From an uncultured Odoribacter sp. (GTDB lineage: Bacteria; Bacteroidota; Bacteroidia; Bacteroidales; Marinifilaceae): DNA of 5,317 nt. The stretch covers positions 1-5,317 of the forward strand of contig URJC01000206.1 in the NCBI GenBank assembly GCA_900548135.1, written 5' to 3'. The position numbers were made by a program, and so were the translations under genes. The stretch's first letter is position 1; the number at the start of each line of letters is the position of its first letter. Positions 1 to 5,317 of the stretch are shown here, piece by piece. The notes under the pieces were generated by a model, which was not told where the DNA came from, searched no databases, and was given only the letters and a program-made list of their open reading frames with translations.

Positions 1-567
1 TAAACGGGGTTCGAGTAGAATGGGAAGAATGAATCCGTATACAGCTCCATAAAAATGAGCGTTATGGTTTATGTTGTCACCTCCGCGGCGAGCCATGTAT
101 TGACAATAAAAAAGATAAAGTACTCCAAAAAGGATACCGGGGATGGGTATGGCTGCGAAGAGCAGAATTTTATCCCATGGATTAAGAAAAATCGCACTGA
201 ATAATACGGACGAAACAGCTCCGGAAGCTCCGATCGAAGTATACCAGCCGGTATTCCGGTATTTTATGAGGTCTGAAATGGAGGCGACAAACATTCCGCC
301 AAAATAGAGCAGTAGGAAACCCCATATGCCAAATCCCAGATATTGAAATGCACTTTCCATATATTGCCCAAATGACCAAAAGGTAAACATATTTACCAGT
401 AAATGAATCCAATCGGCATGTACAAATCCATGTGTTATTATCCGGTACCATTCTTTAGCGTGTATGACCCGGTATGGTTTTAAAGATAGCTTATCGAAAA
501 GCCGGTTGTTACTAAAGCAAATAATTGAAATCACAAAGGTTACGGCAATTATGAAATAAGTAAGCAT
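1..567 (-). CDS. Rhomboid family intramembrane serine protease (C-terminus cut by window edge)
   Basis: This frame is open from an ATG at 567 down to base 1, giving 189 residues with no stop, so the C-terminus lies outside the window. Rhomboids cleave transmembrane segments of client proteins inside the membrane using a Ser-His dyad. What is seen: hydrophobic segments at about 1-18, 52-70, 78-97, 115-128, 133-155 and 170-185; the rhomboid HxxxHxxxxHxxxN pattern at His46, His50, His55 and Asn59; the GxSG motif as Gly-Ala-Ser-Gly at 113-116 with the nucleophile Ser115; and His171 in an AHFYGAVYG context in the last visible helix, as expected for the catalytic base. It is a compact six-helix bacterial form with no large cytosolic N-terminal domain, and probably only a short tail is missing. 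It lies 146 bp downstream of the agmatinase gene on the same strand; no clear promoter or Shine-Dalgarno site precedes it. The substrate cannot be inferred. The family call is strong. Confidence 0.93.
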   Translation of the reverse strand, partial: MLTYFIIAVTFVISIICFSNNRLFDKLSLKPYRVIHAKEWYRIITHGFVHADWIHLLVNMFTFWSFGQYMESAFQYLGFGIWGFLLLYFGGMFVASISDLIKYRNTGWYTSIGASGAVSSVLFSAIFLNPWDKILLFAAIPIPGILFGVLYLFYCQYMARRGGDNINHNAHFYGAVYGFILPILLEPRL

Positions 568-713
568 ATAATTATCAGTAAATTAAATATAATAACGTTA
601 GAATAAAAATCAGGGTAGTATTTCCAACTATAAAAAATACTTTTCTGTGCCTTTGGTATATTGGGGTGGGATCACTTCTATCATTTCAGATATGGGCAAA
701 AGTTTGCAGTTAA

Positions 714-1571
714 TTATTTGAAACGGATACTCAATAGCTGATAAATTAATTTAGAAGCTAAAAAATCCGGAGCTTTATTGATTTCATTAGGACAAAGTTC
801 TACGACATCCAGTCCAATGATATTGTGTCGTTCATTAATTAGTTTGAGTAATGTCAGTATTTCCCGGTAAGTCAGACCGTCTGGTTCAGGAGTGCCTGTT
901 GAAGGCATATAAGCAGGATCGAGAACATCCAGGTCAATAGTTATATATACATGATCATGTAATTTTTGTGAGACTTCGTACATCCAGGTTGAATCGCCGG
1001 ATTCTTTAATCTCGTGGGCATAAAAAATGCGGTCAGGATCAATATTATGTTTTTCTTCTATAGCAGTACTACGAATACCTACTTGGGCTATGCTGGGAGT
1101 GACGTCTTTACCACGTGCCATAACGCAGGCATGATTATAAGGAGAACCCTCATATTCATCCCGCATATCTGAGTGGGCGTCTAATTGTAAAATGGAAAAA
1201 GTATCGTAATGCTTCGCAATAGCTTGAAATGCGCCGATACTGACTGAATGTTCTCCTCCCAATAGTACTGGAAATTTTTTGTCTTTTAGAATTTGGTCTA
1301 TTCGCACTTCAACTTCATGAGCCATAGCTTCCGGAGAAGTATTTTCTGTTATCATATCTAAGGTGGCAATACCTTGTTTGAAAACTTCTGAATCTGTTTC
1401 AATATCATAGAATTCCATGTTAGGAGAAGCTTCAAGAATGGCTTGAGGCCCCTTGTCAGCTCCTTTTAACCAGGTACTTGTTCCATCATATGCTACAGGA
1501 AGAATAGCAATCGCTGCAGTTTCGTAATTGGTATATTGTTCTTCAAAGTCTCCGTAAAGCAATTTTTTCAT
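714..1571 (-). CDS. speB: Agmatinase-family ureohydrolase (SpeB-like)
   Basis: This is a 285-residue cytosolic enzyme of the arginase/agmatinase fold, which uses two Mn ions to hydrolyse a guanidino group; agmatinase yields putrescine and urea. All metal-binding motifs are present: GGEHS at 105-109 (His108), DAHSD at 131-135 (Asp131, His133, Asp135) and DLDVLD at 213-218 (Asp213, Asp215). The family segment TGTPEPDGL at 225-233 carries the conserved Glu229. The length matches compact bacterial and archaeal agmatinases. The frame extends 24 codons upstream to an ATG at 1643, but I chose the ATG at 1571. The protein then begins directly with a normal ureohydrolase N-terminus, and a -7 promoter-like box (1604-1611) lies inside the extension. 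It is 92 bp downstream of the DUF3078 gene on the same strand. No arginine decarboxylase gene is visible, so another guanidino substrate (guanidinobutyrate, aminopropylagmatine, guanidine) cannot be excluded. The family is certain and the substrate likely. Confidence 0.9.
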   Translation of the reverse strand: MKKLLYGDFEEQYTNYETAAIAILPVAYDGTSTWLKGADKGPQAILEASPNMEFYDIETDSEVFKQGIATLDMITENTSPEAMAHEVEVRIDQILKDKKFPVLLGGEHSVSIGAFQAIAKHYDTFSILQLDAHSDMRDEYEGSPYNHACVMARGKDVTPSIAQVGIRSTAIEEKHNIDPDRIFYAHEIKESGDSTWMYEVSQKLHDHVYITIDLDVLDPAYMPSTGTPEPDGLTYREILTLLKLINERHNIIGLDVVELCPNEINKAPDFLASKLIYQLLSIRFK

Positions 1572-1603
1572 AGTATTGAGTTTTGGGATTGAAATTCTTT
1601 GTG

Positions 1604-1611
1604 CAAATCTA
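1604..1611 (-). promoter_or_regulatory. Candidate -7 box of the agmatinase promoter
   Basis: The minus strand reads TAGATTTG, a full match to the Bacteroidota -7 consensus TAnnTTTG, 32 nt upstream of the chosen agmatinase ATG. It implies a 5' leader of about 25 nt. No good TTTG element is seen at the expected -33 distance, so the promoter is only half supported. Its position argues against the longer agmatinase reading frame starting at 1643. Confidence 0.5.
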
Positions 1612-1614
1612 TTG

Positions 1615-1632
1615 TTATTTCGTGGGAAATAA
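1615..1632. repeat. Inverted repeat beside the agmatinase -7 box
   Basis: Perfect 7-bp arms TTATTTC (1615-1621) and GAAATAA (1626-1632) surround the 4-bp centre GTGG. It lies between the DUF3078 stop codon and the agmatinase start, immediately upstream of the -7 box at 1604-1611, where a DNA-binding regulator could sit between the promoter elements. It could instead be a weak hairpin at the 3' end of the DUF3078 transcript, but no U-run follows the stem in that direction, so it is not a standard intrinsic terminator. The function is inference. Confidence 0.45.
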
Positions 1633-1663
1633 GATTCGCACAAGTGAAATTTATTTAAAAATA

Positions 1664-2542
1664 TCAGAATGTTATTTGAAATCCAATGCCCAGACTTTCT
1701 TTAAATTGCAAACGAGGACCTTTGCTGCCATCTTTTTGCAAGATTTTGGTATCGTTATCATAAATCATATTTGTACTGATGTTAGCTGAAAACCATTTAT
1801 TTACTGTCATGTTGAGTTGTACATCCCAACGAACGTCGATATTTTGGGGATCTTCCAAATAATTGGAAAACAAATCTACCCGGGAATAAATAGTCATATT
1901 TTTTAAAAATTCATATTTCATTTCCACTTTGAGGTTACCTCCCATTTCTGAGAAAAGGTGGTCTCCGGGGTCGACACCGAATGCACCTTGGTCGGATAGA
2001 ATTTTACTATCTACAAATGTTCCTCTCCAGGAAATAGCGGAAAAAGTAGCCGTTACCCAGTTTTTGGGATTCCAGGTAAGACCAAGACCGGTCGTTAAAT
2101 AAGCTGGCGACATGAATCGGGAAATATAAGTCCGCGGATTGGTTTTGTAGTCATACCCTTTGGCAAATTGAGTATTGAAATTTAGTAAGGCACTTAGATA
2201 TAAGTTTTTGGTCATTTCATAACCATAGGTGGATGAAAAGTAAATTTTATCATTCGTTTTCTTGGTGCCACTTGTTTCCGTTTGATTTAAGCCGTAGGCC
2301 ATTTCTATCCGGTTTTGCCACAGGTGTTTCTTTTGTTTATAGTCGGCACTATAGTTTAAAAGTACATCGAAACCAACGGCATTTTCTCCTCCGGATGCCC
2401 AATTGCTTAAGCTGACTTGTGATAAATTCAGACCTCCATTACCTCCGTAGGTCCAACTGGAATCCTGACTTAGGTGATTAGTAGCCATAATCGGATAGGT
2501 TGCTATGAAAAACAGCACACTGATGAAGATAAAAGTTTTCAT
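1664..2542 (-). CDS. DUF3078 outer-membrane beta-barrel protein
   Basis: This is a 292-residue exported protein of the Bacteroidota-specific DUF3078 family. A signal peptide spans 1-20 (Lys2, a hydrophobic core, likely cleavage after Ala20 in IMA). The mature protein opens with the family hallmark W-x-x-GG...LNLSQ-x-x-x-x-NWASGGEN (Trp30 to Asn54). Further conserved blocks are TQFAKGYDY at 124-132, ISRFMSPAY at 140-148 and DQGAFGV at 184-190. Alternating polar and aromatic strands run to a C-terminal phenylalanine (Phe292), as expected for a barrel inserted by the BAM machinery. It should sit in the outer membrane; no substrate or partner is known for the family, and a pore or transport role is only a guess. 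It lies between the deaminase (58 bp upstream) and the agmatinase (92 bp downstream), all on the same strand. It has its own predicted promoter with an overlapping palindrome. The family assignment is firm and the function unknown. Confidence 0.9.
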   Translation of the reverse strand: MKTFIFISVLFFIATYPIMATNHLSQDSSWTYGGNGGLNLSQVSLSNWASGGENAVGFDVLLNYSADYKQKKHLWQNRIEMAYGLNQTETSGTKKTNDKIYFSSTYGYEMTKNLYLSALLNFNTQFAKGYDYKTNPRTYISRFMSPAYLTTGLGLTWNPKNWVTATFSAISWRGTFVDSKILSDQGAFGVDPGDHLFSEMGGNLKVEMKYEFLKNMTIYSRVDLFSNYLEDPQNIDVRWDVQLNMTVNKWFSANISTNMIYDNDTKILQKDGSKGPRLQFKESLGIGFQITF

Positions 2543-2572
2543 TTTTGCAGTATTTTAAAATATACTGCAAAA
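2543..2572. repeat. 30-bp palindrome overlapping the DUF3078 promoter (possible operator)
   Basis: Perfect 11-bp arms TTTTGCAGTAT (2543-2553) and ATACTGCAAAA (2562-2572) flank the 8-bp AT-only centre. On the minus strand the palindrome starts within the -7 box TAATTTTG, crosses the likely transcription start and ends directly against the ATG at 2542. A repressor bound there would block transcription, so an operator is the natural reading. If transcription begins about 5-8 nt after the -7 box, the RNA would lack most of the upstream arm, which makes an RNA hairpin less likely. The symmetry is seen directly; regulation is inferred. Confidence 0.6.
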
Positions 2573-2600
2573 TTATATTTTATCAACAATATTTCACAAT
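2568..2600 (-). promoter_or_regulatory. Candidate promoter of the DUF3078 gene
   Basis: The minus strand carries TAATTTTG at 2575-2568, a full match to the Bacteroidota -7 box TAnnTTTG, and ATTG at 2600-2597, a near match to the -33 box TTTG. They are separated by 21 bp, slightly long for this promoter class. The predicted transcript would start about 20 nt before the DUF3078 ATG. The upstream element directly abuts the stop codon of the deaminase gene, so the DUF3078 gene may be transcribed on its own even though it follows the deaminase closely. Confidence 0.55.
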
Positions 2601-3920
2601 TTAAAAGAGAAAAGTATCCTCTTGATGTTTCATTTGCATGGTGAGTTGATTGATTTTTTCCATTGTTTCTTCCTTGCTGATCCGGCAGAGTGTACGGTTT
2701 CTCATAATCCATTCTCCGTTAACCATGGAAGATCGGATATTTTTACTATTCATGGCATATACAATGGCCGAATATTCATCGTATATGGGAATCATATTGG
2801 AGGCATCGGCGTGTATGAAAATCAGGTCTGCTCTTTTGCCGGGTTCCAATGAACCTGTGATATCATCCATTCCAATAGCTTTGGCACCGTTAATTGTTGC
2901 CATCTGTAATGTAGTACGTGCATTAACAGCCTCCGGATTATAATGAGTAACTTTGGGTAAAAGAGCTGCAAAACGCATTTCTTCGACCATATCAAGTGTA
3001 TTGTTGCTGGCTGTGCCGTCAGTTCCGATGCTGACTGTGATTCCTGTATTCAGATATGTATAGGTGTCAGCGATACCGCTGGCTAGTTTGAGGTTACTTT
3101 TGGGACAATGTCCGATAGAGGTGGCTGTTTGTGCTAATCGTTTAATTTCAGCAGGAGAGAGCCATACGCAGTGAGCTGCTATAACGTTCTGATCAAGTAA
3201 ACCTATGGAATGGAGGTATTCTGCTGGTGGCATTCCTGTTTGTTGAGTGATATCCTCTACTTCTTTACGTGTCTCTGAGAGATGAACATGGAGGAGAGTA
3301 TGATATTGATCTGCCAGTTGTTTTACTTTTTGTAAAGTTTCTTTTGAACAGGTATAGGGAGAATGGGCACAGACACTGGGATGAATGATAGAGTCTCCCT
3401 GCCATTGGTGTATTAAGGCTTCACAACGGGTGAGACCTTCTTTGACGTTTCTGAAGCTGGGTGTAGGAAAATCGATTAATGATTCCCCCACTACCGCACG
3501 TATTCCGGCTTTTTGTGCTTCTTCAGCAATTATGTTTTCAAAGAAATACATATCATTGAAACAAGTTGTTCCCGATTTAATCATTTCTATGAATGCCAAG
3601 CGGGAAGCTATTCTGACGTTTTCCGGGGTAACCAGGCGGGATTCGGCTGGGAAAATGTGTTCTGTCAGCCATTTGTGCAGGGGGAGATCGTCTGCATAAC
3701 CACGTAGCATCGTCATTGGTACATGGGTGTGCGTATTGATGAAACCGGGCAGTACAAACATGCCTTCTGCGTCGGTTACCTCTGCTTCATCGTCTTCAAT
3801 GAAATCAGGAGAAATGAGCTGAATTTTGCCATTTTCAATCAATATGGTGCCATGAGGGATGATGTCTGAGGCGTCATTCATGGTGATGATGTGTGCATTG
3901 CGGATGATTTTTTTATTCAT
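2601..3920 (-). CDS. mtaD: Amidohydrolase: 5-methylthioadenosine/S-adenosylhomocysteine deaminase-like (MtaD/TRZ-ATZ family)
   Basis: This is a 439-residue cytosolic metal-dependent deaminase of the amidohydrolase superfamily, and it is full length for the family. An N-terminal composite beta domain (about 1-56) leads into the TIM barrel. The metal ligands are His64 and His66 in PGFINTHTH, His213 in HVHLSET, and Asp301 in IGTDGTASN. Glu216, three residues after His213, and His250 in AAHCVWL fit the catalytic and substrate-binding positions of MtaD-type deaminases. The block LRGYADDLPLHKWL (72-85) is also typical of this subgroup. The C-terminal LEPGKRADLIFI closes the composite domain. By family knowledge it converts methylthioadenosine or S-adenosylhomocysteine to the inosine form with release of ammonia; related enzymes act on other aminated rings, so the substrate is likely rather than certain. 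It starts at the ATG at 3920 and is the first gene of the minus-strand group, divergent from the DUF3575 gene and 58 bp ahead of the DUF3078 gene. Confidence 0.9.
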   Translation of the reverse strand: MNKKIIRNAHIITMNDASDIIPHGTILIENGKIQLISPDFIEDDEAEVTDAEGMFVLPGFINTHTHVPMTMLRGYADDLPLHKWLTEHIFPAESRLVTPENVRIASRLAFIEMIKSGTTCFNDMYFFENIIAEEAQKAGIRAVVGESLIDFPTPSFRNVKEGLTRCEALIHQWQGDSIIHPSVCAHSPYTCSKETLQKVKQLADQYHTLLHVHLSETRKEVEDITQQTGMPPAEYLHSIGLLDQNVIAAHCVWLSPAEIKRLAQTATSIGHCPKSNLKLASGIADTYTYLNTGITVSIGTDGTASNNTLDMVEEMRFAALLPKVTHYNPEAVNARTTLQMATINGAKAIGMDDITGSLEPGKRADLIFIHADASNMIPIYDEYSAIVYAMNSKNIRSSMVNGEWIMRNRTLCRISKEETMEKINQLTMQMKHQEDTFLF

Positions 3921-3997
3921 GACATAGACATAGATTTTAGTATCAATGTAGTGGACGGTTCTTTGATGTAAATACGAAAGGTTCCTCCTGTTATGTT

Positions 3998-4027
3998 AGT
4001 TTTATTTTTACAAAAATAGGTAAAACT
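3998..4027. repeat. Imperfect AT-rich inverted repeat in the divergent gap
   Basis: The outer arms AGTTTTA (3998-4004) and TAAAACT (4021-4027) enclose a near-palindrome TATTTTT-AC-AAAAATA (4003-4018). Together they form about 12 paired positions with a four-base bulge on one side. The repeat covers the candidate -7 box of the deaminase and lies midway between the two divergent genes, a suitable place for a shared operator. Base composition is very AT-rich, so chance symmetry is a real alternative. Confidence 0.35.
4011..4018 (-). promoter_or_regulatory. Candidate -7 box of the deaminase promoter
   Basis: The minus strand reads TATTTTTG, matching TAnnTTTG, 90 nt upstream of the deaminase ATG. 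It implies a leader of roughly 80-85 nt. No clear -33 TTTG is found upstream. It is the only full match to the -7 consensus on this strand in the 166-bp divergent gap; I found no full match on the plus strand, so the promoter of the DUF3575 gene remains unassigned. Confidence 0.4.
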
Positions 4028-4086
4028 TTATGATGGTGAAGTGCGTTTATATAAAAAACTCAGAAGTATAAAATGTTGACAGGACA

Positions 4087-4629
4087 ATGAGACGAGTATT
4101 CATAATTTTATTTCTATGTTGGTCAGGAGTGTCTTTTGCTCAGAAATATGCAGTAAAAACTAATATTGCGTATTGGGTTACGACAACTTTAAATTTAGGT
4201 GGTGAAATGGCGTTAGCTCCCCGGATGACTTTAGATTTAACAGCCAATTATAATCCTTTTCATTTTCGGGAGAATAAAAAAATCATGCACTGGGCTGTAC
4301 AGCCCGAGTGGCGGTACTGGACCTGCCGTCGTTTTATGGGACATTTTATTGGAATACATGCCCATGGAGGAAAATATAATGGTGGATTAAAGAAGTACCG
4401 TTATGACGGTTGGTTTGTAGGAGGAGGATTTTCTTATGGTTATCAGTGGATTATTGGGAAACATTGGAATTTAGAAACAGAATTAGGGGTAGGTTATGCC
4501 TATCTGGATTATGATAAATATTTGAGGAATAAATGTGGACGGTTTATTGATACCGGACATCGTAATTATTGGGGGCTAACAAAATGGAGTATCAGTTTTA
4601 TATATCTTTTTAATGCTAAACAGAAATGA
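4087..4629 (+). CDS. DUF3575 domain-containing exported protein (fimbrial/cell-surface locus)
   Basis: This 180-residue protein has a signal peptide at 1-18 (Arg2-Arg3, a hydrophobic core, likely cleavage after Ala18 in SFA). The rest is a single DUF3575 domain. The family pattern is clear: KTNIAYW at 24-30, LNLGGE at 35-40, NPFHF at 56-60, HWAVQPEWRYWTC at 68-80, GHFIGIHAHGGKYNGGL at 85-101, FSYGYQWIIG at 115-124, LETELGVGYAY at 129-139 and WGLTKWSISFIYLF at 162-175. The repeated aromatic and glycine strands suggest a small outer-membrane beta structure. Cys80 and Cys150 could pair as a disulfide in the periplasm. By family context in Bacteroidales these proteins are encoded next to DUF3868 proteins and fimbrillins; the exact role is unknown. 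It overlaps the next gene by ATGA, so the two are almost certainly co-transcribed and translationally coupled. A weak AGGA precedes the ATG. No promoter of the usual Bacteroidota type was found. Confidence 0.9.
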   Translation: MRRVFIILFLCWSGVSFAQKYAVKTNIAYWVTTTLNLGGEMALAPRMTLDLTANYNPFHFRENKKIMHWAVQPEWRYWTCRRFMGHFIGIHAHGGKYNGGLKKYRYDGWFVGGGFSYGYQWIIGKHWNLETELGVGYAYLDYDKYLRNKCGRFIDTGHRNYWGLTKWSISFIYLFNAKQK

Positions 4630-5317
4630 GAACGATTAGGATGATATTATTAGGAGGTTTGTTTATTTTTATTTTATCCAGTGGGGTGAAAAAGATCGAG
4701 AAAGAACCCTGTTTGACGGTTACGCCTTCAGAGTTACGTTTATTTGTGAACCAGCATACCGACCCTTATACACTTCCTATAATCTATACACTAAATATAC
4801 CAGCTGGATTTATACCCTCTTGTGCCCGTTTAATTTATAAACCCTATTTTCAGGCTATTGATCATCGGTTAGATTTAACCCCGTTGGTAGTAAGCGGAAG
4901 GGAAAACCTGCGGCAAGAAAAACGGTTGGAAGCCTTAAATGCCAAGCAGCCGGAATATCCTGGGGCTATACATCTGGTGTCGGAAGGTGACGGAATGAAG
5001 ATCAGATTGTCAGAGACTATTCCTTTTGAAGTCTGGATGACTCAGGCAAAATTGAGGGCTGATGTGATTCTGGAGGCTTGTGACCGGGAAAGGCATATAG
5101 AAGTGTTGACTTTAGCAGATGGGGTTATCTGGTTTCCGCAGGGACCCGGTCCAGCCTTAGTGAAATATGTAAAGGAAGAAACTGAAGTACAAAAAGTTGT
5201 TGAAAGCTCATTTCTTTATCCTCAGGGAAAGTATATTTTTGAAAAAGGATATGATGGTAATGCCCGGCATATGCAAAAAATGATGCAATGGATGGATTCA
5301 CTTCGGGAGGATCCAGC
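4626..5317 (+). CDS. DUF3868 / OmpA-like domain protein, fimbrial locus (3' end outside window)
   Basis: The frame is open from an ATG at 4626 to the window edge, giving 230 complete codons with no stop. The start overlaps the DUF3575 stop in ATGA. A hydrophobic segment at about 6-19 after two arginines is a signal sequence or anchor; there is no lipobox cysteine next to it. Residues of about 28-155 fit the DUF3868 pattern: two-strand segments, SCARLIYKPYFQ at 65-76, LDLTPLVVSGRENLRQEKR at 82-100, then the block IPFEVWMTQAKL at 132-143 and Cys152, which match the family's P-[YF]-E-x-WM-x-x-A-x-L...C region. From about 196 the sequence (LYPQGKYIFEKGYDGNARHM, then helical) resembles the entry into the OmpA C-terminal-like peptidoglycan-binding domain that usually follows DUF3868; that part is cut off. 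It is likely a periplasmic or outer-membrane, wall-linked component of a fimbrillin-type pilus or related surface system. The DUF3868 call is good and the OmpA-like part tentative. Confidence 0.82.
   Translation, partial: MRTIRMILLGGLFIFILSSGVKKIEKEPCLTVTPSELRLFVNQHTDPYTLPIIYTLNIPAGFIPSCARLIYKPYFQAIDHRLDLTPLVVSGRENLRQEKRLEALNAKQPEYPGAIHLVSEGDGMKIRLSETIPFEVWMTQAKLRADVILEACDRERHIEVLTLADGVIWFPQGPGPALVKYVKEETEVQKVVESSFLYPQGKYIFEKGYDGNARHMQKMMQWMDSLREDP

Noticed and set aside
182..451. Minus-strand 89-codon frame inside the rhomboid gene
   Set aside because: It is a shifted frame of the same strand; the rhomboid frame over this stretch carries the catalytic Ser motif and transmembrane helices, and this one matches nothing recognisable.
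617..641. Inverted repeat AGTATTT (617-623) / AAATACT (635-641) as a terminator
   Set aside because: The stem is short and AT-rich with an 11-nt loop, and on the transcribed minus strand no U-run follows. It is probably chance in AT-rich DNA.
1583..2415. Plus-strand frames at 1583-1789 and 2233-2415
   Set aside because: They are short and opposite the DUF3078 gene and its downstream gap; no family features or initiation context.
2622..2943. Two plus-strand frames (2622-2852 and 2650-2943) antisense to the deaminase 3' end
   Set aside because: They lie wholly opposite a well-supported deaminase reading frame, overlap each other in different frames and show no domain signature.
3385..3707. 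Two plus-strand frames (3385-3699 and 3513-3707) antisense to the deaminase
   Set aside because: Same reason: they are antisense to conserved amidohydrolase motifs and have no start signals or recognisable protein features.
3984..3989. Minus-strand AGGAGG as a ribosome binding site
   Set aside because: It is a perfect Shine-Dalgarno core but no ATG follows at a suitable distance; the deaminase ATG is 64 nt away and Bacteroidota rarely use this signal.
4076..4081. TTGACA resembling a sigma-70 -35 element
   Set aside because: It lies 5 nt before the DUF3575 start codon, so it cannot drive that gene, and Bacteroidota primary promoters do not use this element.

Overview
The window reads as chromosomal DNA from a gut-type member of the Bacteroidota, most likely order Bacteroidales. 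The evidence is the presence of families typical of that phylum (DUF3078 barrel, DUF3575 and DUF3868 proteins), moderately AT-rich DNA with AT-rich intergenic gaps, almost no Shine-Dalgarno sites, and matches to the Bacteroidota -7 promoter box TAnnTTTG. The genus cannot be fixed by eye.

Layout: positions 1-3920 hold four genes on the minus strand. In transcription order these are an MtaD-type amidohydrolase/deaminase (2601-3920), a DUF3078 outer-membrane beta-barrel protein (1664-2542), an agmatinase-family ureohydrolase (714-1571) and an intramembrane rhomboid protease (567 down to position 1, cut by the edge). A 166-bp divergent gap (3921-4086) separates them from two plus-strand genes that overlap by ATGA. 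These are a DUF3575 exported protein (4087-4629) and a DUF3868/OmpA-like protein (4626 to the right edge, incomplete). All open stretches are shorter than 170 bp; they contain candidate promoters and inverted repeats but no tRNA, IS element, CRISPR array or convincing intrinsic terminator that I can see.

Function: the agmatinase makes putrescine and urea in the usual family reaction. The MtaD-like enzyme would deaminate methylthioadenosine or S-adenosylhomocysteine, the former a by-product of aminopropyl transfer in spermidine synthesis. A polyamine/nucleoside-salvage grouping is therefore plausible but not proven, because each minus-strand gene may have its own promoter. The DUF3575-DUF3868 pair is the usual leading part of Bacteroidota fimbrillin-type (type V) pilus or cell-surface loci, so fimbrillin/Mfa-like genes are expected to the right of the window.

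Most of the content is ordinary. The parts most worth a second look are a 30-bp palindrome with perfect 11-bp arms overlapping the predicted promoter of the DUF3078 gene, two weaker inverted repeats at the predicted promoters of the agmatinase and the deaminase, and the probable start of a pilus locus at the right edge.
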